NCBI GenBank assembly: GCA_013041835.1
Contig: JABDRH010000044.1
Coordinates: forward strand, 1-17,690
DNA from: Desulfatitalea sp.
GTDB taxonomy: Bacteria > Desulfobacterota > Desulfobacteria > Desulfobacterales > Desulfosarcinaceae
Length of the DNA: 17,690 nucleotides
Direction: 5' to 3'
Every line of letters begins with the position of its first letter. Position 1 is the stretch's first letter. This document shows, piece after piece, positions 1 to 10,651 of the stretch. The notes beneath the pieces are model-generated. The model searched no databases. It was not told the origin of the DNA and saw only the letters and a list, made by a program, of their open reading frames with translations. Made by a program: the position numbers and the translations under genes.

Positions 1-657
1 GGTGTCTTCCAGGGGGGGCATGAGAAATTTTGCAAATACATCCAGATGGACCAGGGCATTGACCGCCGAGTCCCTGGATGAGGCGGCACGGAGCCGCTGG
101 ACCATGGCATCGTTTAGGCGTGCGACATCGTTATAGATGGCGACCAAACCGTCCATTCGCATATCCTGGGGCGTCAGGTCGTTTTCGGCAAAATAGCGTC
201 CTAGAAGATAGGTGGCCGCCGCACGCCACATGGTCTCGTCCTTGCTGGCAAAGGGCAGGTGAAAACGCGCCATAGGCTTGAAAAAATGGGTATGCGGACA
301 ACTGCTACCGGCAATGAGCAAGCCCATAAGGGAACTGAACCCCTCCTGGGCTGACGTATTGAGCATCACATGACGTTCGGCACTGATCACTTCAACGGCA
401 ATCTTGTCAAAAGACATCAATTGGTCAAAGTGACCCATGGCCGGCACCAAATTAACAGCCACCGGGCAATGATCGTGGGTTGCCGTACTCAGTGGGCAGT
501 GCCCGCACTGTTCATAGCCCAGCGCCGTCCAGAAAGGAGGCTGTGAATCAGCAGGATTGACCAGTTCGACGGTATGGGCATCGAAAACCAGATCATATTG
601 TGCCTTGCGCTGATCACGCAAGGTAAAGACATAAGTAATGGTAAATTGATCGCTCAT
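1..657 (-). CDS. Unknown Cys/His-rich protein, partial (C-terminus off the left edge)
   Basis: The minus strand is open without a stop from an ATG at 655-657 to the left edge, giving 219 residues that begin MSDQFTITYVFTLRDQRK. The start is supported by a GGAG nine bases upstream; an in-frame ATG five codons earlier has no such site. No signal peptide or membrane segment is visible. Four cysteines stand out: C51-x2-C54-x9-C64, with H53, H61 and H63 among them, and C120 in a CPHTH stretch. This arrangement could bind zinc or iron, but that is inference. The C-terminal half is helical and rich in Met and Ala. I do not recognise the family with confidence; it may be a DUF6901-type protein, which I recall only vaguely. 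It is divergent from the O-acetylation genes, so any functional link is unproven. Confidence 0.72.
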   Translation of the reverse strand, partial: MSDQFTITYVFTLRDQRKAQYDLVFDAHTVELVNPADSQPPFWTALGYEQCGHCPLSTATHDHCPVAVNLVPAMGHFDQLMSFDKIAVEVISAERHVMLNTSAQEGFSSLMGLLIAGSSCPHTHFFKPMARFHLPFASKDETMWRAAATYLLGRYFAENDLTPQDMRMDGLVAIYNDVARLNDAMVQRLRAASSRDSAVNALVHLDVFAKFLMPPLEDT

Positions 658-747
658 CCAATCATACTCCATAGGGAAATCGCGTCATCGGCCCGCTCCT
701 TGCGTCCGTATCCGCGTCTATTTTCACGTGCCGGTGTCGGCGGCAGC

Positions 748-776
748 TTGACATTTTAGCGCCTCAAACATATAAA
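748..776 (+). promoter_or_regulatory. Sigma70-type promoter for the O-acetylation operon
   Basis: TTGACA at 748-753 is a perfect -35 box. It is followed after exactly 17 bases by TATAAA at 771-776, which matches the -10 consensus in five of six positions. Transcription would start near 783 and leave a leader of about 100 bases before the acyltransferase start at 885. It lies in the 227-base divergent gap 658-884. I saw no comparably good promoter for the minus-strand gene on the left. Confidence 0.7.
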
Positions 777-884
777 CGCCCGGTTCTAGGCCGAATTCAC
801 AGCGTCGTGATCATCGTCTCACTCAGTCCGGATTCAGCCACTGGGTCGGCCAACCCGACAACTTAGCCGAAACTTAATGGAGCC

Positions 885-2315
885 ATGCTTTTCCCAAGCA
901 CCATTTTTCTGCTCGCTTTTCTGCCGGCCACCATCCTTTGCTATTACACTCAAAGGGTCTTGCTTGGCAACAGGTTGCGTAACACGTTGCTGTTGCTCTT
1001 CAGCTACATGTTTTACGCTTACGGTGCCGATGAGTTCCTCCTTTTGCTCATCGCTTCCACGGCGGCCGACTATCTGCTGGGTCGTCTGATTGGCAGACGC
1101 CGGAGCGCAAACAGGCTTTGGGTCGCCCTATCCCTGGTCATCAACCTGGGTTTGCTCGGTTATTTTAAATATGCAAATTTCATGCTCGATCAAATAACAC
1201 CCTGGCTGCACATCCTCGGTTTCGATCCCATTAACGACTGGAGCGGCATGATACTGCCCATCGGCATCTCATTTTTCACCTTTCAAAAGATCAGCTACAT
1301 TGTGGATGTTTATCGCGGTCAGACCCGTGCCATGGCGAATTTTGTCGATTTTGCCCTATATGTGGCGATGTTCCCCCAACTTGTCGCCGGCCCCATTGTC
1401 CGTTATAAAGACATCTGGGACCAAATCAACTTTCGCACCGAATCTTGGCATCGGTTTCACATGGGCGCCCTGCGCTTTTGTTGGGGATTGGCTAAAAAAG
1501 TGCTCATTGCCGATGCATGCGGCCAAGTCGCGGATGTGGTGTTTGGACTGGACGCCGCCGCAGTGGGTACGAAAGCGGCCTGGTTGGGCGCATTAACTTA
1601 CACCTTTCAAATCTATTTTGATTTTTCAGCCTATTCAGATATGGCCATCGGTTTGGCGCGCATGTTCGGATTCGAACTACGCGAGAATTTCAACCGCCCC
1701 TATGCGGCGATCAACATCACCGACTTTTGGCGACGCTGGCATATTTCACTGAGTACCTGGTTCAGAGACTACCTTTATATTCCTCTGGGCGGCAACCGAA
1801 AAGGCGCTTGGCGAACCGGCGTTCATTTGATGGTGGTGTTCGGCTTATGCGGATTGTGGCACGGGGCTTCGTGGACATTCATCGCTTGGGGCTTCTACCA
1901 TGGTGTCTTTTTACTCGCGGAACGGATACTGGGCTTGCGATCACCATCCCAAAAAACGTTGGCCCCCCTGCGGCGGGCCATCACGTTTATGATCGTCCTT
2001 TTCGGGTGGGTGTTGTTTCGTTCCGATACCATCAGCGAAGCCCTGCTCATTTTCGAGCGCATGTGCCTGCCAGTTCATGTGCCCTTACCCTATGCCCTGG
2101 CAGATGTCTTGCACGCCCGCAACTTGTTCTTTATATCGGTGGCGGTGCTGGCCACTCTCGGCGCAGCCAAGCTGCCCACCTGGGAAAAGATCATCACAAC
2201 GGCGACCCCCCTACGCACCGCAGCCGTTGTTGCCACCATTGCACTGCTGTTGCCCTATTGCACGATGATGATCATGGCCGGAGAGATCAACCCATTTATC
2301 TATTACAAATTTTAA
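885..2315 (+). CDS. MBOAT-family polysaccharide O-acyltransferase (AlgI-like)
   Basis: A 476-residue multi-pass inner-membrane protein of the membrane-bound O-acyltransferase family, close to the length of AlgI, DltB and PatA. The N-terminus (MLFPSTIFLLAFLPATI) is the typical start of this family. Conserved landmarks are FPQLVAGPIVRY in the middle, DFWRRWHISLSTWFRDYLYI around H286, and GLWHGASW with H326 as the counterpart of the invariant MBOAT histidine (AlgI His322). Such proteins pass acetyl or other acyl groups across the membrane to a periplasmic partner that modifies an exopolysaccharide or wall polymer. The start at 885 has a GGAG only two bases upstream, which is unusually close, but the protein alignment supports it. 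The next gene follows after 52 bases, is co-oriented, and encodes the expected AlgJ/AlgX-type partner, so the two are almost certainly one operon. The exact substrate cannot be read from the sequence. Confidence 0.95.
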   Translation: MLFPSTIFLLAFLPATILCYYTQRVLLGNRLRNTLLLLFSYMFYAYGADEFLLLLIASTAADYLLGRLIGRRRSANRLWVALSLVINLGLLGYFKYANFMLDQITPWLHILGFDPINDWSGMILPIGISFFTFQKISYIVDVYRGQTRAMANFVDFALYVAMFPQLVAGPIVRYKDIWDQINFRTESWHRFHMGALRFCWGLAKKVLIADACGQVADVVFGLDAAAVGTKAAWLGALTYTFQIYFDFSAYSDMAIGLARMFGFELRENFNRPYAAINITDFWRRWHISLSTWFRDYLYIPLGGNRKGAWRTGVHLMVVFGLCGLWHGASWTFIAWGFYHGVFLLAERILGLRSPSQKTLAPLRRAITFMIVLFGWVLFRSDTISEALLIFERMCLPVHVPLPYALADVLHARNLFFISVAVLATLGAAKLPTWEKIITTATPLRTAAVVATIALLLPYCTMMIMAGEINPFIYYKF

Positions 2316-2367
2316 CCCGCGACAAAACACTTCACTGCTTCGGTTAATGCGAACAGTTAAAACTTAA

Positions 2368-5247
2368 ATGAGCGAATCCGATCAAATGAACCCCCCCATT
2401 AAGCGTTGCAAAACCCCACGGACACTGCATGCTTGCCTGATTTCCGTGTGTTTCGTCCTTTTATTAATACTACCGATGGCATTGGGCCTCTTTGGATGGG
2501 GCAACGCGCCGCAACACGCGGGCAGTCCCTCAAAAGCGCCCGAACTGGAAACGAAGGCCTTGCTCGAAGCCGAGTACTATCGAGCCTGGGCTGCGTATAT
2601 CAACTACCGCCTGCTGCAGATTCGACCGTTGACCCAAGCCAAACGGTGGATGGATTACCATTTTTTCAGCATGAGCGAAGCCGCCGACGTTCAGGTGGGT
2701 CGAAACGGTTGGCTGTTTAAGCGCCGGTCCACTGATGCACGACGCCGTGGCGCTTGCGACCAGACCCGGAGTCTGCAGCGCTTTCTGCTGGAATTGGAAA
2801 CCATTTCACATTTGGTTGAAAAATCAGGACGTTGCTTCGTGTTTAGCATTGCGCCCGACAAGGCCACGGTTTACTCGGAATATATCAGCGGTGCGTTTGC
2901 CGTGGAAGGGTGCGGCAAGACGTTCTATGATTTATTGATCGATGAACATGCCCTGACGCCTCTGAAATGCTTCGTACGGCTCGACCACCACTTGATGGCC
3001 GCCAAGGCATCGGGCCATCTGCTCTTCAATAAAACAGAGGCCGTCTGGAATGACCGGGGTGCGGCAGTGGTAGCCCCGGCATTGATACAAGCGATATTTG
3101 ATAATGGTCAGCGGTGGGCATCCGATCCAGACGATCTTGCATCGGTGTTGATGGACGGCGCCTCTTCGCCCCAGGCAAGACCGCATCAAAAGGAAGGCTA
3201 CTACCTTTCGGCCGCAATTATTTATGGCGGCAGCGCCATTCACCGTTTGCTGCCTCATTTGGCGGGCCCATTCAGCCGCATTGATGCCATCGTCACAGAT
3301 ACGATCCCCTCGCCGAATCATGCCGAGCACTTAAGTGCTTACGACGCCATGGTGATCATCGTGGATGAGTCTGAATTGCCGGACATGCGTTTTGACTTTG
3401 ACCGGCTATGCCGCATGCTTGATATCGAGGCACTGGCCGAGGCCCAAGACCGCGTGCCGCTTAAAACCATCTCAGCAGGGTCGAAACTTTCATTATCGCT
3501 CATTGACCAGGGCCTCGCCATAAAATCGTTGGGGGCCGAGGCGTTTTTCAATCTGCCGGCCTTGCCTGGCTCGGACGGTAAAACATTGCGAATCTTGGCT
3601 CTGGATATCAGTGCCGCCCATGCCGACCAACTTTCCTGGGTCATTGCCGGGAACGCCGATCCGACAGGCACAAAATCGATGCCGTCCAAACGCACGCAGC
3701 TTTTCCTGCCGCTTCCGGTGCAACCGTCGGTCCGTATGCGGATCAACCCCGGGAAAACCACCGGGCTGTTCCATCTGAACAGCATCAAAGTGCTTGAATT
3801 TGCCCACGGCATGCCCCACAGGGCCATGCCACCGGTTGCGCAAACCCGAACAGTTGCCGAAACCAATCCGCAAGCCCAGTCTGCCCGGAGCCGCCAAGCC
3901 GCTCCGCCGAAAAATCCGGCCAACGAGGCAGAACCGGCCGCCATCACCCTCAACGACTTTTATGACCATCAGATTTTTCAGCGCCAAGGAACCAGCTCTG
4001 ACACAATAATATCAGGCACTTATACCGGCATCCCCACAGGCATTGAAGCCCGTGTATTGCAGTACGACAACGGTGTACCAGTGACCCCTTGGCGCATGGT
4101 GGACAGCGCACCGGCCAACGGCGTGTTCATGGGGATACTCACCGAGGTGCCCCAAGGCGGTTGGTATCGTCTGCTCGTACGCTTCGCGGATCGACACGGA
4201 ACTTTCGCCCAGGGGGACGCCCGTTGGGGCATAGGCATTCTCGTGGGCTGCATCGGTCAATCAAACATGCGTGAGTGGTTCTACACGGGCGAGGCATTGC
4301 ACCCCCATTCCCTTCTGGCCCTGCATCGCCAGGGACACTGGTCCGCCATGGACAACCGGGGCAATGGCGCCATCGCCTTCGGCAACCGACTCATCGGCAA
4401 ATTGGGCATCCCTGTGGGGTTGTTGGATTATGCCGTCAATGGCTCGGGCTTACGAAAAGAAGCTGATTGGGGCATGGGGTATTGGAGCGATCGATCCGAA
4501 GACGCGATTTACCGGCAATTCATTCGGGGTGTGGCCGGCGCTGGCGGCCGCCTGGAGTATGTCGTCTGGATGCAAGGTGAAGCCGACGCAGCCCGGGCAA
4601 CCATTACCAAAAGCCAATACCGCAGTGCGCTGGCCCGCTTTATCGAGATGCAAGTGCGTGCGGAAATCGAAAATGCCGCCCGGCAGCCTTTTTTGCCTTT
4701 CCTCATTGTGGGCATGCCCAATCGACCCGTCGGGAAAGATGTCCCTCACCAAGCGATCAGGGATGCCCAGGTCGCTGTCACGCATGAAGTCCCGGAAACC
4801 TATATCGCCGCCATCAGTCAGGATTTAGACAACGCCGGCCGCCAGCATCTGGCTCCCGAGGCTTATACCGCATTAGGTTTGCGTACGGCCCAAACCGTAT
4901 TGTATCTACTGGACGAAGCAAGCAACTACCGTGGACCTTCGGTGGTCGGCGGGCAGCGTATCGCCGCCGACACTTTCGATGTGTACCTGGCCCACCGAGG
5001 TGGATTCGACTTTACACCTCAAGAAGCCATCAGCGGATGGCGGGCATCGGCGAATGGCAAGTTCCTGCCCATCAGCAGCGCCCGTCGTTATGACGCCCGC
5101 ACCATCAGAATTACCCTGTCAAAGCCGGCAGCCAACGCCGTTTTGCTATATTACCTCTACGGCGCCATGCCGGAAGCACAACAGGCCATCCATGACAACA
5201 GCACCATGGAACTGCCGTTGGAACCGGCAAAATTGAAAATCGAGTAA
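2368..5247 (+). CDS. AlgJ/AlgX-like SGNH domain fused to a SASA-type acetylesterase domain
   Basis: A 959-residue protein, about twice the usual AlgJ/AlgX length. Domains in order: a membrane anchor (about residues 21-42); an AlgJ/AlgX-like domain (about 60-380) with the landmarks GRNGWLF (111-117) and PDK (163-165); a beta-rich section (about 385-480); a Pro/Ala-rich linker (482-525); a beta-sandwich (526-625); a SASA/carbohydrate-esterase domain (about 626-875); and a C-terminal beta domain. The SASA part has GQSNM with nucleophile S632, WMQGEAD (734-740) and H827 in QHLAPEAY; the usual Asp just before that His is not obvious. In the AlgJ-like part the expected DTHWN motif reads EAVWN (224-228) and GDS reads GGS (287-289), so its Asp and His are lost although S289 remains. 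It probably acts in the periplasm, transferring or removing acetyl groups on a polysaccharide together with the upstream MBOAT protein. No strong ribosome site precedes the ATG. Confidence 0.88.
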   Translation: MSESDQMNPPIKRCKTPRTLHACLISVCFVLLLILPMALGLFGWGNAPQHAGSPSKAPELETKALLEAEYYRAWAAYINYRLLQIRPLTQAKRWMDYHFFSMSEAADVQVGRNGWLFKRRSTDARRRGACDQTRSLQRFLLELETISHLVEKSGRCFVFSIAPDKATVYSEYISGAFAVEGCGKTFYDLLIDEHALTPLKCFVRLDHHLMAAKASGHLLFNKTEAVWNDRGAAVVAPALIQAIFDNGQRWASDPDDLASVLMDGASSPQARPHQKEGYYLSAAIIYGGSAIHRLLPHLAGPFSRIDAIVTDTIPSPNHAEHLSAYDAMVIIVDESELPDMRFDFDRLCRMLDIEALAEAQDRVPLKTISAGSKLSLSLIDQGLAIKSLGAEAFFNLPALPGSDGKTLRILALDISAAHADQLSWVIAGNADPTGTKSMPSKRTQLFLPLPVQPSVRMRINPGKTTGLFHLNSIKVLEFAHGMPHRAMPPVAQTRTVAETNPQAQSARSRQAAPPKNPANEAEPAAITLNDFYDHQIFQRQGTSSDTIISGTYTGIPTGIEARVLQYDNGVPVTPWRMVDSAPANGVFMGILTEVPQGGWYRLLVRFADRHGTFAQGDARWGIGILVGCIGQSNMREWFYTGEALHPHSLLALHRQGHWSAMDNRGNGAIAFGNRLIGKLGIPVGLLDYAVNGSGLRKEADWGMGYWSDRSEDAIYRQFIRGVAGAGGRLEYVVWMQGEADAARATITKSQYRSALARFIEMQVRAEIENAARQPFLPFLIVGMPNRPVGKDVPHQAIRDAQVAVTHEVPETYIAAISQDLDNAGRQHLAPEAYTALGLRTAQTVLYLLDEASNYRGPSVVGGQRIAADTFDVYLAHRGGFDFTPQEAISGWRASANGKFLPISSARRYDARTIRITLSKPAANAVLLYYLYGAMPEAQQAIHDNSTMELPLEPAKLKIE

Positions 5248-5324
5248 GGGGATCGGCACAAAAAAAGTATGCCAGCTTGCGCCCATATTTGATTCAACTG
5301 TATGTCGCCTTTATTTATTTAGTG

Positions 5325-5352
5325 TTGCCTTTTATTCAATTGCTGCTATACT
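5325..5352 (+). promoter_or_regulatory. Probable promoter for khpA
   Basis: TTGCCT (5325-5330, four of six matches) and TATACT (5347-5352, five of six) are 16 bases apart, in an A/T-rich part of the 221-base gap after the acetylesterase fusion gene. The leader of about 110 bases contains an inverted repeat, GAATCCA at 5401-5407 and TGGATTC at 5429-5435, separated by an A-rich loop. The ribosome site AAGGAG at 5455-5460 follows. I found no convincing terminator for the upstream gene in this gap. Confidence 0.5.
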
Positions 5353-5454
5353 GCTTCTTATCACACCCACCACCCCATCCAAAGAGGCGCTGTTGCAATT
5401 GAATCCAAAATCAAAGAGAAAAAAAAGCTGGATTCGTTCTCAACGGTCGTTAAA

Positions 5455-5460
5455 AAGGAG
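5455..5460 (+). promoter_or_regulatory. Ribosome binding site that fixes the khpA start
   Basis: AAGGAG ends eight bases before ATG 5469. A GTG two codons upstream (5463) would leave only two bases and is therefore unlikely to be the start. Confidence 0.8.
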
Positions 5461-5468
5461 AGGTGAAC

Positions 5469-5699
5469 ATGAAGGAGCTGATCAATTTCATTGCTCAGTC
5501 ACTGGTAGACCACCCAAATGAGGTGACTGTTTCTGAAGTTGAAGGCAATCAAACCACTGTACTGGAATTGAAAGTCGCCAAGGAGGATCTCGGCAAAGTT
5601 ATCGGCAAACAAGGAAGAACCGCCCAGGCGATGCGCACCATTCTTAGCGCGGTGTCATCCAAAGTCAAGAAACGCACTGTACTGGAAATCATCGAATAG
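5469..5699 (+). CDS. khpA: KhpA-type KH-domain RNA-binding protein
   Basis: A 76-residue protein beginning [16 protein letters not shown], the standard KhpA (YlqC) opening, and made of a single KH domain. The GxxG loop is IGKQGRT, and it is followed by the helix [10 protein letters not shown] and a short basic strand ending in EIIE. KhpA binds RNA, in Gram-positives often as a heterodimer with KhpB, and affects cell division and small-RNA biology; its role in deltaproteobacteria is less clear. In many bacteria the gene lies between rpsP and rimM. Here it stands alone with its own promoter, after the acetylation genes and convergent with pyrG. The length is normal and the reading frame intact. 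Confidence 0.93.
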   Translation: MKELINFIAQSLVDHPNEVTVSEVEGNQTTVLELKVAKEDLGKVIGKQGRTAQAMRTILSAVSSKVKKRTVLEIIE

Positions 5700-5742
5700 A
5701 AACGAACGTATGGTGTGTGAAGACGGTGGCTGATCGTGAACA

Positions 5743-5784
5743 GCCAATTAGCGTCCATCCACTTGTGGATGAACGCTAATTGGC
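5743..5784. repeat. 42-bp near-perfect palindrome between khpA and pyrG
   Basis: Bases 5743-5762 pair with 5765-5784 over 20 positions with one mismatch (C5755 against A5772) and a TT centre. Each arm carries AATTAGCGT and CCATCCAC or the complement. It lies 43 bases after khpA and 141 bases after the pyrG stop on the other strand, in a convergent gap. No T-run adjoins either side, so it is not a textbook intrinsic terminator. It could end transcription from both sides, protect a 3' end, or be a dispersed palindromic element. No second copy is visible in this window. Confidence 0.75.
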
Positions 5785-5791
5785 CGGCCGC

Positions 5792-5820
5792 AACCGGAAA
5801 CAAAGCCCGGTTATTTCTTT
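5792..5820 (+). terminator. Possible intrinsic terminator after khpA
   Basis: AACCGG (5792-5797) and CCGGTT (5807-5812) form a 6-bp stem with a nine-base loop, followed directly by the T-rich stretch ATTTCTTT. The stem is short, so this is a modest terminator that may work together with the long palindrome just upstream. Confidence 0.45.
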
Positions 5821-5925
5821 CATTTTGTATTTCGATAGGAATGCTTCCTAATACTACTTGTGTCTATTGCCTTCAGGTTGTCTTTTTTTGCATCATTTTG
5901 GGAGAAAAGGTTGGCTTTGGCAGGA

Positions 5926-7602
<1,677 letters not shown>

Positions 7603-7644
7603 TTAAACATTTTTTATTTAGCACAAGTCATGAGGCACGATAGG

Positions 7645-8520
7645 TCACTCTTCGAACTTTTTCTGAAAGTCCTCAATCACCCGCTGCACCTCATCCGTCT
7701 CGGACGTCGGCATTTCAACCGGAGAAGCCGTTTCGCCTCGCGGATAGAGTGTTTGCATGTAAGCCACATCAAAAAGACGCGCTTCAAAAATGGGGTGGGC
7801 ATCCACTATCCCGGTGACGATACGGCGCACGCGCTGCTGGTTGTGGTAGGTCTCGATATGCATGGGGTACCAGGTGCCGTCAAGTTTGCGCCAATCTTTA
7901 TAGACGAACTCAACCCGGTCGTCTGGCGCGCCGGGTGCGATATCAATCCAGCGTAACGGCAGGAAGCGTTCTTTGTCGATCCAAACCTGGGATACCGCGT
8001 CATCCGGATATTGGGCGCCAATCACATATACAATGTGGTCATTATAACGTCCCAGGCTTGTTCTTTCCACGTCGATACCATACTTGAGCAGCATTTCATG
8101 CATCAAAGCGGTGTCACGGTAGAGTAAAAGGTCCTTGTAGCGGTCGAAACGATTGATGTGATCGTCCACGCGCACATCGTCCAACACCGTCATACACTGC
8201 TCAGGGGCCACTACTTGAATCCGGTGGGTGGATTCATACCGGGCCTCGGATCTAAACCGATCCGGAAACCGATAGTATAAGGTTTCATCCAACACCAGCG
8301 GGTGATCGGCAAGCGCGTTGTCTTCAATGGTCACCTTCTGGGTCACCTTGATGTCCCTGACACCGGCTAATGCCGACACCATCAAGGCCAACACATGCGG
8401 CCCTTGCAACACATACGCTTGGGATGTCAACGGCAGCAGGATCAGCAGGCATATCAGTGGCGCCGCGACAACGCGGCAACGCCGCGCAAGGCGCGCACCG
8501 TTGCATAGTATGGTGCGCAT
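7645..8520 (-). CDS. Periplasmic LolA-like / outer-membrane lipoprotein-sorting family protein
   Basis: A protein of 291 residues (292 if a GTG one codon upstream is used). The N-terminus is basic, then hydrophobic (VVAAPLICLLILLPLTSQA), with a likely signal-peptidase cut after SQA, so it should be periplasmic. The mature part has the pattern of LolA/LolB-fold proteins: repeated amphipathic beta strands such as LDETLYYRFPDRFRSE, SQVWIDKERFLPLRWI and VEFVYKDWRKLDGTWYPMHIE. These match the lipoprotein-sorting family more than classical LolA. Substrate binding is therefore likely a lipid or lipoprotein, but this is inferred from the fold. The C-terminal tail after about residue 265 is acidic and probably disordered. 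It lies between eno and pyrG on the same strand. The ribosome site is weak, and a hairpin sits just upstream. Confidence 0.75.
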   Translation of the reverse strand: MRTILCNGARLARRCRVVAAPLICLLILLPLTSQAYVLQGPHVLALMVSALAGVRDIKVTQKVTIEDNALADHPLVLDETLYYRFPDRFRSEARYESTHRIQVVAPEQCMTVLDDVRVDDHINRFDRYKDLLLYRDTALMHEMLLKYGIDVERTSLGRYNDHIVYVIGAQYPDDAVSQVWIDKERFLPLRWIDIAPGAPDDRVEFVYKDWRKLDGTWYPMHIETYHNQQRVRRIVTGIVDAHPIFEARLFDVAYMQTLYPRGETASPVEMPTSETDEVQRVIEDFQKKFEE

Positions 8521-8536
8521 CACTTCATATATTCCA

Positions 8537-8553
8537 CAATGTTGCGAACATTG
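8537..8553 (-). promoter_or_regulatory. Hairpin in the leader of the LolA-like gene
   Basis: CAATGTT and AACATTG form a perfect 7-bp inverted repeat around a GCG loop, 16 bases upstream of the ATG at 8520. It could hide the weak ribosome site or act as an operator. Its function is unknown. Confidence 0.35.
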
Positions 8554-8587
8554 GTATTCCCCACCCCCGATGCCATCGCTAAGCTAT

Positions 8588-8616
8588 GTCTCATCCCACA
8601 GGCCGGCGGGTGAGAC
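8588..8616 (-). terminator. Hairpin just after eno, possible attenuator
   Basis: On the minus strand GTCTCA-CCC pairs with GGG-A-TGAGAC around a ten-base GC-rich loop, with one bulged A, starting seven bases after the eno stop. No T-run follows, so full termination is unlikely. It may stabilise the eno 3' end or reduce read-through into the next gene. Confidence 0.35.
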
Positions 8617-8622
8617 GGACGA

Positions 8623-10036
<1,414 letters not shown>

Positions 10037-10191
10037 GGATGGCCTGCTTTTTAAGGTACTTAGTCCTTGTTGTGGAAATAAGGGCATGCTGCCTGAGCCG
10101 GCAGTTCAGACCCCTGACGTTCGCTGCACCATGCCTTAATTTATGTTGCAGCCACAGCTACCGATATATAAAGAGGAGTACCGAAGCACAA

Positions 10192-10599
10192 ATGGAAAAT
10201 AAAAGCCTATACTACGAAGGACACCTTTTCGTCGCCGCCCTGCGCATCCTGGAACATCAGAACAGTTCACCGCCTGAACTGGCCCAGGTATCCGCGATGC
10301 TGCGGCTATCCGTTGAACAAACCGGCCTGATCTGCCGCCGGCTGCACGAGTCGGGCATCGTGGAACTGGTACAAGGCGCCTTCGGCGACCGTTGGACGGT
10401 GGCGGATCATACCCAATTGGAAGCGTTGCCTAAGCAGGAGGAGGTTTCCCAACTGGATACCGCCTTGAAAAAATTCCAGGCCGAAAGAAACAAAATCGCC
10501 GAAAAAGTGGAATCTATTAAAGAGCAACAGGCTCAGAAGAAAAAAGACCTTTTCGCGAATATTGAAAAGAAACTCAAGAGCGACTTGAAGAAAGAGTAA
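10192..10599 (+). CDS. Small helix-turn-helix-like protein with C-terminal coiled coil, function unknown
   Basis: A 135-residue soluble protein starting MENKSLYYEGHLFVAALRIL. Residues about 8-75 look like a winged-helix fold: PPELAQVSAMLRLSVEQTG suggests the two helices of a helix-turn-helix, and IVELVQGAFGDRWTVAD the wing. Residues about 88-135 are a highly charged Lys/Glu-rich helix, probably a coiled coil. The frame is open 54 codons upstream, but that part is Cys-rich with no likeness to a protein start. GAGGAG lies 13 bases before the chosen ATG, rather far. Similar small proteins are, as I recall, common conserved hypotheticals in Desulfobacterota; I do not recognise a function. It could be a regulator or a structural adaptor. 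The pilin-like gene follows 52 bases downstream. Confidence 0.75.
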   Translation: MENKSLYYEGHLFVAALRILEHQNSSPPELAQVSAMLRLSVEQTGLICRRLHESGIVELVQGAFGDRWTVADHTQLEALPKQEEVSQLDTALKKFQAERNKIAEKVESIKEQQAQKKKDLFANIEKKLKSDLKKE

Positions 10600-10651
10600 C
10601 CAAACCATCCATCGATCCGAAGGATCGGCGGCAAACGTATCGGACAAGCGT

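Noticed and set aside
877..1089. ATG at 877 starting a 70-codon frame that overlaps the acyltransferase start
   Set aside because: It is out of frame with the conserved MBOAT N-terminus and encodes a low-complexity Cys/Ser-rich peptide.
5256..5275. GGCA...TGCC around an A-run after the acetylesterase fusion gene, as a terminator
   Set aside because: The stem is only four base pairs and the A-run is in the loop, so there is no terminator structure.
10613..10627. CGATCC-GAA-GGATCG hairpin before the pilin-like gene, as a terminator
   Set aside because: It is a short 6-bp stem with no T-run; it may be a chance feature of the 52-base gap.
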